Part shown: positions 1 through 6,735 of the stretch, piece by piece
Numbering within the stretch: the stretch's first letter is position 1
Layout: each line of letters begins with the position of its first letter
Assembly (NCBI GenBank): GCA_934869045.1
Contig: CAKXAF010000033.1
Location: 491-13,659 of the forward strand
Origin: an uncultured Nitrososphaerota archaeon
GTDB lineage: Bacteria; Bacillota; Clostridia; Oscillospirales; Ruminococcaceae
Direction of reading: 5' to 3'
DNA: 13,169 nucleotides
Notes under the pieces: model-generated
The model's database searches: none
What the model was told of the DNA's origin: nothing
The model's input: only the letters and a program-made list of their open reading frames with translations
Position numbers and translations under genes: made by a program

Positions 1-1
1 C

Positions 2-526
2 ATCCAACTTTTCGATCGTGCGGATCAACACCTTTTGGAGAGGAAACGCCGGCGGAAGCGGAACAGCGGAGAAACATCCGACCAGCAGGGGATTGGAACG
101 GATGTCCGGCGGATCTGCGGGGAATTAAAGGAGCTGGCCCTGATGGCGGGCGCATACTGTCAGGACTACGATACCTTTAAGAGCATTTTCCGTTTTGTCG
201 AGCGGCGTCTGCGGCGCACCCAAGGAAGCGCATTTATCATCCTGTTTACGGTGATGGACCGAAGAGGCGACTTTCCGCCGCTGGCGGCGCGGGAACGTCA
301 GATGGATACGCTTCAGAGTGTGATACAAACCTCTCTGCGGCTGGGGGATGTTTTTACACAATATACCAGCTGCCAGTATCTGGTTCTGGTTTCCGATTTG
401 ACGCAGGACGATGCAGATATGGTGGCGGAACGGGTCCGGAACGCCTTCTACAGAGAGACGGACGCAGGGGAGGGGCGCATTTTGCTGCATCACTGTTACC
501 CGATGTCACCGGTTGAGGCCGGATAA
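2..526 (+). CDS. C-terminal part of a signalling protein with tandem GGDEF-type domains (5' end outside window)
   Basis: The frame is open from base 2, so this is the 3' end of a longer gene; the TTG at 35 is not a convincing start. The first codons read LFDRADQHLLERKRR, which resembles the usual end of a GGDEF domain (L-Y-x-A-D-x-A-L-Y-x-A-K-R-x-G). After a short basic, hydrophilic linker comes a second alpha/beta region from about base 150 to 500. It contains AFIILFTVMDR, LQSVIQTSLRLGDVFTQY and QYLVLVSDLTQDDADMVAERV, the fold signature of a degenerate GGDEF-like domain seen at the end of some clostridial response-regulator/GGDEF proteins. No GGDEF or GGEEF active-site motif is present in this second domain, so it should not make cyclic di-GMP; a sensing or scaffolding role is more likely. 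The catalytic state of the first domain cannot be judged here. An intrinsic terminator follows 11 bases after the stop. Confidence 0.7.
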   Translation: MQLFDRADQHLLERKRRRKRNSGETSDQQGIGTDVRRICGELKELALMAGAYCQDYDTFKSIFRFVERRLRRTQGSAFIILFTVMDRRGDFPPLAARERQMDTLQSVIQTSLRLGDVFTQYTSCQYLVLVSDLTQDDADMVAERVRNAFYRETDAGEGRILLHHCYPMSPVEAG

Positions 527-537
527 AATTGTCGATT

Positions 538-570
538 AAAAGCGCGGGGCTTAAAAAGCTCCGCGCTTTT
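538..570 (+). terminator. Intrinsic terminator or attenuator hairpin between the signalling gene and the dehydratase
   Basis: The 13-base arms at 538-550 (AAAAGCGCGGGGC) and 558-570 (GCTCCGCGCTTTT) pair fully with one G-U, around a 7-base loop. The 3' arm ends in TTTT. The hairpin ends two bases before the AGGAGG ribosome binding site of the next gene, so it either terminates the upstream transcript or limits read-through into the dehydratase. Confidence 0.8.
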
Positions 571-584
571 CTAGGAGGAGTTTG

Positions 585-2336
585 ATGGAAGAACTGAGAA
601 GTCAGAAAATGCGGCGGCTGGCCCCGGAGATGGATCCTCTGCGTCTGGGGACCGGCTGGATGCCGGAGGATTTGTCCAAGCCGCAAATCCTGGTCGAAAG
701 CACGGCCGGTGACAGTCATCCCGGAAGTGTGCATCTGGGACGCCTGACAGAACAGGTGCGGAAGGGGATTGCGGCGGCGGGGGGATTCGGCGCCCGGTAT
801 TCCTGCACGGACATCTGCGACGGAGAGAGCCAAGGCACCGACGGCATCAATTTCAGCCTGGCCAGCCGGGAGATGATTGCCAATATGATCGAGATCCACG
901 CTAACGCTACGCCCTTTGACGGTGCGGTTTATCTGGCCAGCTGTGATAAGGGGCTGCCGGCGGTGCTGATGGGGATGGCGCGGGTCAATGTCCCCTCTGT
1001 CATTCTGCCGGGCGGAGTGATGAGCGCGGGGCCGGAGCTGCTGACCTTGGAGCAGCTGGGAAAATACAGCGCCTGTTTCCAGCGGGGAGAAATCTCTGAG
1101 GAACGGCTGGATTGGGCCAAGCGAAACGCCTGTCCCGGCTGCGGCGCGTGCAGCTTTATCGGGACGGCGTCTACCATGCAGATCATGGCGGAAAGCCTGG
1201 GGCTGGCCTTGCCGGGGACAGCGCTGCTCCCCGCTTCCGGTTTGGAACTGGAGGAGGCGGCTGTTCGTGCCGGGGAACAGGCTGTGGCGTTGGCCCGCAG
1301 TGGACTTCGTCCCGGAGACATTGTGACCCGGGAGAGCTTCGAAAATGCCATTCTCGTTCACGCGGCGGTTTCGGGCAGCACCAACTGCCTGCTGCACCTC
1401 CCGGCCATTGCCCACGAGTATGGGATTACCATCACTGGGGACGATTTTGACCGGCTGCATCGGGGGGCGAAGTATTTGCTGGACATCCGGCCGGCAGGGC
1501 GCTGGCCCGCAGAATTTTTTGGCTGCGCTGGGGGGACGCCCGGTATCATGGAGGAGATCCGAGACTGCCTGCATCTGGATGCGCGGACGGTCACCGGCCG
1601 AACGCTGGGGGAGAATCTGGACGAGCTGAAGCAAAACGGCTACTATCAGCGCTGCCAGGAGCGCCTGGAGGCGGTCAACCGGCGGTGCGGTCTGCACCTT
1701 TCACGGGAGGATATCATCCGGCCAGCGGCGCGGCCCCTGGGGAGCAGCGGGAGCATCGCGGTGCTGCGGGGAAATCTTGCGCCGGAAGGGGCGGTGATCA
1801 AACATACCGCCTGTCCGCCGGAGATGTTTGACGCAGTACTGACGGCACGGCCCTTTGACAGCGAGGAGGAATGCCTGGATGCGGTGCTCAGCCATCGGGT
1901 CCGAAAGGGAGACGCAGTATTTATCCGCTATGAGGGGCCAAAAGGCAGCGGGATGCCGGAGATGTTTTACACCTCCGAGGCGATCAGCAGTGACAAGGAG
2001 CTGGGGCGAAGCATCGCGCTGATTACCGACGGGCGGTTCTCCGGCGCCTCAACCGGGCCGGTGATCGGGCACTGCAGTCCGGAGGCAGCTGCGGGCGGCC
2101 CCATTGCGCTGGTGGAGGAGGGAGACCTCATCGAGCTGAGCGTGGAGAAGCGGCTGCTGGCTATTGTGGGGGTTCGCGGGGAGCGGAAAACCCCGGCGGA
2201 GATGGAGACGATCCTGGCGGATCGGCGCGCCCGCTGGCGTCCGCGTCCTCCGCGCTATAAAAAGGGCGTGCTGCGTCTTTTCAGTGAGCTGGCGGCAAGT
2301 CCCATGAAAGGCGCTTATCTGGATTTTGAGGAGTAA
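585..2336 (+). CDS. IlvD/Edd-family dehydratase, sugar-acid type (YjhG/YagF-like)
   Basis: A 583-residue protein covering the full IlvD/Edd family length. These enzymes remove water from 2,3-dihydroxy acids with an Fe-S cluster and Mg2+, giving 2-keto-3-deoxy acids. Visible motifs are ICDGESQGT (about 77-84), SCDKGLPA (C120, D121, K122), CPGCGACSFIGTASTM (C189 matching the third cluster cysteine), a GSTN motif near 264 and TDGRFSGAST near 481 with the likely catalytic Ser486. CDGxSQGT, CDKGLPA and AESLGLALPGTALLP are closer, from memory, to the E. coli D-xylonate dehydratases YjhG/YagF than to the branched-chain enzyme IlvD, so a sugar-acid substrate (xylonate or another aldonate) is favoured. 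At the usual position of the first cluster cysteine the sequence is GDSHPGSVHL, without Cys. The ATG at 585 is chosen because AGGAGG at 573-578 lies 6 bases upstream; the TTG at 582 is too close. Ordinary IlvD of isoleucine/valine synthesis is the main alternative. Confidence 0.88.
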   Translation: MEELRSQKMRRLAPEMDPLRLGTGWMPEDLSKPQILVESTAGDSHPGSVHLGRLTEQVRKGIAAAGGFGARYSCTDICDGESQGTDGINFSLASREMIANMIEIHANATPFDGAVYLASCDKGLPAVLMGMARVNVPSVILPGGVMSAGPELLTLEQLGKYSACFQRGEISEERLDWAKRNACPGCGACSFIGTASTMQIMAESLGLALPGTALLPASGLELEEAAVRAGEQAVALARSGLRPGDIVTRESFENAILVHAAVSGSTNCLLHLPAIAHEYGITITGDDFDRLHRGAKYLLDIRPAGRWPAEFFGCAGGTPGIMEEIRDCLHLDARTVTGRTLGENLDELKQNGYYQRCQERLEAVNRRCGLHLSREDIIRPAARPLGSSGSIAVLRGNLAPEGAVIKHTACPPEMFDAVLTARPFDSEEECLDAVLSHRVRKGDAVFIRYEGPKGSGMPEMFYTSEAISSDKELGRSIALITDGRFSGASTGPVIGHCSPEAAAGGPIALVEEGDLIELSVEKRLLAIVGVRGERKTPAEMETILADRRARWRPRPPRYKKGVLRLFSELAASPMKGAYLDFEE

Positions 2337-2364
2337 GGAAACGGGGTTCGGAATGCAGCATGGA

Positions 2365-2397
2365 AAAAGCCAGCAGGGCAAGATCCTGCTGGCTTTT
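2365..2397. terminator. Bidirectional intrinsic terminator between converging genes
   Basis: Perfect 13-base inverted repeat: AAAAGCCAGCAGG at 2365-2377 and its complement at 2385-2397, with a 7-base loop. On the + strand the hairpin ends in TTTT; on the - strand it ends in TTTTT. It lies between the dehydratase stop (2336) and the stop of the convergent fusion gene (2451), so it can serve both. Confidence 0.88.
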
Positions 2398-2450
2398 CTG
2401 TCTGACGGGTTTCTCTCCTGCGTCCCCCTGTACAGTCTGTGCGGGGAGGG

Positions 2451-4982
2451 TCAGGCGGTTTCAATACTGGCAGCAGCTTCAAGGTTCAGCTTCAGGACGG
2501 CGGCCTCCCGCATTTTGTATTTGAGGATCTTCCCGGCGGCGTTCATGGGGAAAGCGTCCACAAAATCCACGTAACGGGGGACTTTGTGCTTGGCCATATG
2601 ATCCAGGACGTATTGTTTGAGTTCGGCTTCTGTCATGGACTCGCCGGGTTTCAGAATGACGCAGGCCATGATCTCCTCGCCATACTGTTTGTCGGGGACG
2701 CCGATAACCTGAACGTCGGAGACCTTCGGATGCGTGTAGATGAATTCCTCGATCTCCTTGGGGTAGATGTTCTCGCCCCCGCGGATGATCATGTCCTTGA
2801 TGCGGCCGGTGACCTTGTAATTTCCGTCGGGGAGCCGGCGCAGCATATCCCCGGAATGGAGCCAGCCGTCCTTGTCAATGGCGGCGGCAGTGGCGCTGGG
2901 CATTTTATAGTAACCCTTCATAATGTTGTAGCCCCGGGCGCAGAATTCGCCGTCCACGTTGTCAGGGAGTTCCTCTCCGGTCTCAGGATCGACGATTTTG
3001 CACTCAACCCCGAAGATGGGGCTGCCCACAGTGTTGACACGGGTCTCAATGGAATCGGTAATTTTGCTCATGGTGGTGGCGGGAGAAGCCTCGGTCTGGC
3101 CATAGGTGATGCAGATATCGGTCATATGCATTTTCTCGATGACGTCCTGCATGACCTTAACCGGACAGGGCGATCCGGCCATGATGCCGGTACGCATACA
3201 GCTGAAGTCGGTTTTTTCAAAGTCCTCATGCCCCAGCATGGCAATGAACATGGTGGGAACCCCATGGAAGGCGGTGATTTTTTCCCGGTTGATGCAGTCC
3301 AGACCCTTTTTGGGGGAGAACGCCGGAATGGGGGACATGGTGACGCCGTGGGTCATGGAGGCGGTCATGGCCAGCACCATGCCGAAGCAGTGGAACATGG
3401 GCACCTGAATCATCATCCGGTCGGCAGTGGAGAGATCCATGCAGTCGCCGATGGCTTTTCCGTTGTTAACCACGTTATAGTGGGTCAGCATAACGCCTTT
3501 GGGGAAACCGGTGGTACCGGAGGTGTACTGCATGTTGCAGACATCGTGCTTGCTGACGGCAGCGGCGCGGCGGTAGACCTCTTCCACCGGCACTTTGGCA
3601 GCCAGCTCCAGACTTTCCTGCCAGGTATAGCAGCCAGGCTGTTCCGAATCCACTGTGATGATGTTGCGGAGGAAAGGGAGCTTGCGGATGTAAAGGGGGT
3701 CGCCCTTTTTGGCAGTGGCCAGTTCGGGACAGAGTTCCTTCATAATAGAAATGTAGTCAGAATCCTTGTAGCCGTCGATCATGACCAGGGTGTGGGTGTC
3801 AGACTGGCGGAGCAGGTACTCGGCCTCGTGGATTTTATAGGCGGTGTTGACCGTAACTAGAACCGCGCCGATTTTGGTGGTGGCCCAGAAGGTGATATAC
3901 CACTGGGGGACATTGGTAGCCCAGATCGCCACGTGGTCGCCGGGTTTGACGCCCATGGCGATGAGAGAGCGGGCAAAGGTGTCCACGTCATCGCGGAACT
4001 CCGCGTAGGTGCGGGTGTAGTCCAAGGTGGTGTAGCGGAAGGCGTACTGGTCGGGGAACTCCTCCACCATCCGGTCCAGAACCTGGGGGAAGGTCAGGTC
4101 GATAAGGGTCTCCTTGGGCCAGACATACTTGCCGGTACCGGCACGGTTATCCTGAAGGCGGCCGGTAGAGCGGGTCCTGCCCAGATAGGGATTCATAAAG
4201 TTGGCGAAGTGGGGGAAAACAATGCCTGCGTCGCTCAGGTCCGGGGCGTACTGCTTGAGCCATTCCAGGGAGACGTAGCCTTCATAATTGATGGAATTCA
4301 GGGTGCGGATAATGTCGTCCATGGGGAGGTCGCCTTCGCCCATAAGGCGATAGCAGACCCTGCCCCCATCCATAACCGAGTCTTTCACATGGGCATATTT
4401 GATATAAGCCCCCAGGTTGGTGACAGTCTGCTCCGGGGACTCTCCCGCGAAGCGATAAGGGTGATGAACATCCCAGAGGGCGGCTACGTTGTCGCTCCGG
4501 ACCTGGTTTAACAGATCCCGGAGACGGGCGGTGTTGGCGTAAACGCCGTTGGTTTCTACCAGAAGGGTGACGCCCGCTTTTTCTGCATCAGGAACCAGCG
4601 CCTTCAGGCCGTCCAGCACTACGGCATCGTCCACCTCCCCTTCCGGTGCGGCAGTCAGGTCGCCGAGAATGCGGATGTAAGGGGTTCCCAGCCTGGAAGC
4701 CAGAGCGATGTATTCCCGGATCTCCCGGAGCGTTTCCTCCCGCCGGTCCGCGAACTTCAGGGCGCAGCCGGTGGAAAGGCAGGGGATCTCCAGATGCTGC
4801 TTCGCCAGCATGACGATGGTGGCAGGAAGATTTTCCTCCTGGAAGGGACGCGCGTGGACGGAGAAGATATCATTTCCCAGCCCGCGCAGTTCGATGCCGG
4901 AAAAGCCAAAATCTTTGGCCATGGAATAGATGTCCTTCCAGTCGAAATCTGGACAGCCGAGAGTTGAAAATGCCAGTTTCAT
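2451..4982 (-). CDS. Fusion protein: xylose-isomerase-like TIM barrel + AMP-forming acyl-CoA synthetase
   Basis: An 843-residue cytoplasmic protein with two complete domains in one frame. Residues 1-265 look like a sugar phosphate isomerase/epimerase (AP endonuclease 2 family) barrel. It starts MKLAFSTLGCPDF and has likely metal ligands E143 (VETNG), D171 and H174 (WDVHHP), H198 (YAHVKD) and E240 (SLEW). After a linker at about 266-290, residues 290-830 form an adenylate-forming ligase with every core motif: YTSGTTGFPKGVMLTH (486-501), YGQTEASP (627-634), GWLHSGD (706-712), GRIKDMIIRGGENIYPKE (726-742) and catalytic K818 in PMNAAGK. The second half resembles medium-chain or ACSF2/YngI-type acyl-CoA synthetases, which make acyl-CoA from acid, ATP and CoA. 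The substrate is unknown. The ATG at 4982 follows GGAGG (4996-4992) by 9 bases. A promoter and T-box leader precede it. The domain calls are firm; the joint function is not known to me. Confidence 0.9.
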   Translation of the reverse strand: MKLAFSTLGCPDFDWKDIYSMAKDFGFSGIELRGLGNDIFSVHARPFQEENLPATIVMLAKQHLEIPCLSTGCALKFADRREETLREIREYIALASRLGTPYIRILGDLTAAPEGEVDDAVVLDGLKALVPDAEKAGVTLLVETNGVYANTARLRDLLNQVRSDNVAALWDVHHPYRFAGESPEQTVTNLGAYIKYAHVKDSVMDGGRVCYRLMGEGDLPMDDIIRTLNSINYEGYVSLEWLKQYAPDLSDAGIVFPHFANFMNPYLGRTRSTGRLQDNRAGTGKYVWPKETLIDLTFPQVLDRMVEEFPDQYAFRYTTLDYTRTYAEFRDDVDTFARSLIAMGVKPGDHVAIWATNVPQWYITFWATTKIGAVLVTVNTAYKIHEAEYLLRQSDTHTLVMIDGYKDSDYISIMKELCPELATAKKGDPLYIRKLPFLRNIITVDSEQPGCYTWQESLELAAKVPVEEVYRRAAAVSKHDVCNMQYTSGTTGFPKGVMLTHYNVVNNGKAIGDCMDLSTADRMMIQVPMFHCFGMVLAMTASMTHGVTMSPIPAFSPKKGLDCINREKITAFHGVPTMFIAMLGHEDFEKTDFSCMRTGIMAGSPCPVKVMQDVIEKMHMTDICITYGQTEASPATTMSKITDSIETRVNTVGSPIFGVECKIVDPETGEELPDNVDGEFCARGYNIMKGYYKMPSATAAAIDKDGWLHSGDMLRRLPDGNYKVTGRIKDMIIRGGENIYPKEIEEFIYTHPKVSDVQVIGVPDKQYGEEIMACVILKPGESMTEAELKQYVLDHMAKHKVPRYVDFVDAFPMNAAGKILKYKMREAAVLKLNLEAAASIETA

Positions 4983-5020
4983 CTTGCGATTCCTCCAAAT
5001 CTATGGGTCTTTCTGCAACG

Positions 5021-5059
5021 AAAAACGCTTTCGCCTCTTGTTCCCAAGAGACGAAAGCG
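5021..5059 (-). terminator. Regulated terminator of the T-box leader
   Basis: On the - strand, CGCTTTCGTCTCTTG (5059-5045) pairs with CAAGAGGCGAAAGCG (5040-5026) with one G-U, around a GGAA loop, then TTTTT (5025-5021). The CGTCTCTTG part occupies the place where T-box terminators carry CGTCCC-like sequence that competes with the antiterminator. Confidence 0.9.
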
Positions 5060-5278
5060 CAAGCTTCCGCGGTACCACTCCTGTTGGCACAACGCCGTGC
5101 CCAACTTATCTCCTTGATAACGGGAGGAAACCCGGATCGGCTTAATCGGCAGCGCCTTTCAGCCGTCTGCTCCAGGGTGAGCGCGCAATCCCTGCTATGC
5201 CGCCTCACAGCATCCGGCGGCTCTCTGAAATAGCGGCAGACTGTTTGAAGTCCCTTTCGTCGCATTTTTGTGAAATTT
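5021..5278 (-). promoter_or_regulatory. T-box riboswitch leader, probable leucine (CUC) specifier
   Basis: Reading the - strand, the leader has Stem I with base GTCTGC/GCAGAC (5241-5236 with 5170-5165), a conserved AGAGAG (5226-5221) and an apical stem GCCGCC/GGCGGC (5221-5216 with 5204-5199) whose loop contains GCTG. A Stem III hairpin lies at about 5105-5083. The hallmark T-box is AGGAGTGGTACCGCGG (5082-5067), close to the consensus AGGGTGGTACCGCG, and a terminator follows. The specifier is read as CTC (5181-5179), followed by ACCCTGGAGC, because specifier codons are normally followed by a purine. The antiterminator bulge TGGT should pair with a tRNA ending ACCA, which fits tRNA-Leu and argues against a Ser reading (TCA). 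Ala (GCT) remains possible. Uncharged tRNA would stabilise the antiterminator and switch the fusion gene on. Confidence 0.88.
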
Positions 5279-5284
5279 TTCTTG

Positions 5285-5313
5285 ATTATACCATATATAA
5301 TTCGATTTGTAAA
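5285..5313 (-). promoter_or_regulatory. Promoter of the T-box/fusion gene transcript
   Basis: On the - strand, TTTACA (5313-5308) and a perfect TATAAT (5290-5285) are separated by 17 bases. The predicted start is near 5278, just before the T-box Stem I. AT-rich palindromic DNA lies directly upstream. Confidence 0.82.
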
Positions 5314-5334
5314 GGCCTTTTCGAAATTAATTTC
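5311..5334. repeat. Pair of palindromes next to the T-box promoter
   Basis: AAAGGCCTTT (5311-5320) is a perfect 10-base palindrome overlapping the -35 box of the - strand promoter by three bases. GAAATTAATTTC (5323-5334) is a perfect 12-base palindrome just upstream. They could be operators or an AT-rich upstream promoter element; no protein is assigned. Together with homopolymer runs C7 (5350-5356) and T7 (5357-5363) they fill most of the divergent intergenic region. Confidence 0.45.
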
Positions 5335-5427
5335 CAGAAAGGCAAATAGCCCCCCCTTTTTTTGACATTTGGTACTCCTCTCATTCAAATACAAAGAAGT
5401 TTTCGTTGATTTTGACAAGGGCACAGT

Positions 5428-5456
5428 TGACAAAATTTTTAGCTGCCGATATGATA
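5428..5456 (+). promoter_or_regulatory. Promoter of the two-component system operon
   Basis: TTGACA (5428-5433), a 17-base spacer and TATGAT (5451-5456) give a near-consensus sigma-A type promoter. Transcription would start near 5463, leaving a leader of about 40 bases before the regulator's ATG at 5503. A second TTGACA at 5413-5418 and another at 5362-5367 (with a weak TCAAAT at 5385-5390) lie upstream. Confidence 0.75.
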
Positions 5457-5502
5457 GAAGAAAGACAGAAATGGAAAACTGCAGCGACAGGGGGAGACAG
5501 CT

Positions 5503-6735
5503 ATGTATCGGGTGCTCATTGCGGAAGACGAGGCGCTGGTTCGGATGGGGCTGAAGACCATGCCGGATTGGGGAAAGCTGGATATGCAGGTGGCGGGGGA
5601 TGCTGCGGACGGCCGGGAAGCCTATGCGATGTACCGGGAGTTGCGGCCGGACATCCTGATCACGGATATCCGGATGCCCGGCATGGACGGAATGGAGCTG
5701 ATTCGGAAGATCCGTGGGTCGGATTCCCGGATCAAGATTGTCATTCTTTCCTGCCTGGACGAGTTCCGGCTGGTGCAGCAGGCCATGGAACTGGGGGTTT
5801 CCAGCTACATCCTCAAGCTGACGGCCGGGATTGCGGAGATCGAGCAGACGATCCGGAATGTTAAGGCTGTGCTGGATGAGGAAGCCCGGGCCGCCGCCCC
5901 GCTGGAGTGGCTGAATCTGGCCATTGTCCGGGAACAGGTGATGGAGAATTATCTGTTTGATCAGACCCTTCCGACGGCGGATTTCGAAAATTGTGTCCGT
6001 CAGCTTCCGCTGCGGCTGGCGCCGGAGAATCTGCGGGTCGTCATGTTTCGCCTTCCCAGCGGCGGCAGGCTGTCCCCATGCCGTCAGGATCCGTCCGGGA
6101 GGCCGCTGCGTCGGTTTGTGCTGGATCTGCTGGGGGAGGTGCTGGCAAAGTTCCCATTCGGGGAATGCTGCGGGGATTCCCAGACGGAATACTGTCTGCT
6201 GCTGAGCTTTCCGGGGATGAGTCCGGCAGAGGCGGAACGCTGGACTGGGGAAGTACTGCAGGCTGTGCGGGAAACCCTTCTCAAATCCCTGGGAGTTGAA
6301 CCGGTTTTTGGAGTCAGTTCTCTGGGCAGCGGCTTTGACGGACTTCCTGGCCTTCGGAAGGAAGCGTGGGAGCTGCTCCGGGAGGGGGAAGGCTCTGCGG
6401 ATGTACAGCCGAAGGTCGCGGAAGCGGTGCGCTACCTGCAGGAGCATTACGCCGAAAATATCTCCCTTCAGTCGGTAGCCGACCGCCTGAATGTGACGCC
6501 CAACTATCTCGGCCACCTTTTTGTCCGGTTTTTGGAGACGCCGTTCACCGATTTTTTGGGAAAGGCCCGGGTGGAAGCCGCGAAAAAGCTCTTAGCGGAT
6601 CCCGCCCGGAAAATCTACGAGGTAGCGGAGGCTGTTGGGATTTTCAATCCGTCCTATTTCATCCGGGTCTTTAAAAAATACACCGGTATGACACCCAACG
6701 AATACCGGTATGGAGGCGGATATGAGGCAAAGTAA
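5503..6735 (+). CDS. AraC-type response regulator (YesN-like)
   Basis: A 410-residue DNA-binding response regulator. Residues 1-118 form a receiver domain with acidic pair E8-D9, phospho-acceptor D55 (ITDIRMPGMDG), S83 and K105. The residue after K105 is Leu (YILKLT) where most receivers have Pro. Residues of about 120-300 form a poorly conserved middle region typical of YesN-like proteins. The C-terminal 100 residues are an AraC/XylS domain with two helix-turn-helix units: ISLQSVADRLNVTPNYLG near 320 and IYEVAEAVGIFNPSYFIRVF near 371, ending in the family hallmark YTGMTPNEYR. The ATG at 5503 has GGGGGAG upstream (5490-5496). The gene overlaps its partner kinase by 14 bases, so the pair is translationally coupled. 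Such regulators usually activate a neighbouring sugar ABC operon; here the obvious target is the promoter near 8614-8642. Confidence 0.93.
   Translation: MYRVLIAEDEALVRMGLKTMPDWGKLDMQVAGDAADGREAYAMYRELRPDILITDIRMPGMDGMELIRKIRGSDSRIKIVILSCLDEFRLVQQAMELGVSSYILKLTAGIAEIEQTIRNVKAVLDEEARAAAPLEWLNLAIVREQVMENYLFDQTLPTADFENCVRQLPLRLAPENLRVVMFRLPSGGRLSPCRQDPSGRPLRRFVLDLLGEVLAKFPFGECCGDSQTEYCLLLSFPGMSPAEAERWTGEVLQAVRETLLKSLGVEPVFGVSSLGSGFDGLPGLRKEAWELLREGEGSADVQPKVAEAVRYLQEHYAENISLQSVADRLNVTPNYLGHLFVRFLETPFTDFLGKARVEAAKKLLADPARKIYEVAEAVGIFNPSYFIRVFKKYTGMTPNEYRYGGGYEAK

Noticed and set aside
35..37. TTG at 35 as the start of a 163-residue gene
   Set aside because: The frame is open to the window edge and the upstream codons continue a GGDEF-type domain end, so the true start lies outside.
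354..1697. Long - strand open frame (447 codons) opposite the dehydratase
   Set aside because: It lies antisense to a clearly conserved enzyme, its translation is low-complexity in Pro, Arg and Gln, it matches no family I recognise, and it has no ribosome binding site or neighbour.
2439..3860. Long + strand open frame (473 codons) opposite the acyl-CoA synthetase
   Set aside because: The Gly/His/Asp-rich translation is typical of the antisense of a GC-rich gene; the - strand has all adenylate-forming motifs.
5178..5180. TCA (Ser) as the T-box specifier
   Set aside because: It would be followed by C and not the usual purine, and the TGGT bulge does not match the G discriminator of bacterial tRNA-Ser. 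CUC (Leu) fits both points.
4870..6516. Long - strand open frame (548 codons) across the T-box region and regulator
   Set aside because: It crosses the T-box, two promoters and the conserved response regulator in antisense. The T-box and its promoter explain the intergenic part better.
6710..6721. ATG at 6710 as start of the histidine kinase
   Set aside because: No ribosome binding site precedes it, whereas GGAGG at 6712-6716 is well placed for the ATG at 6722.
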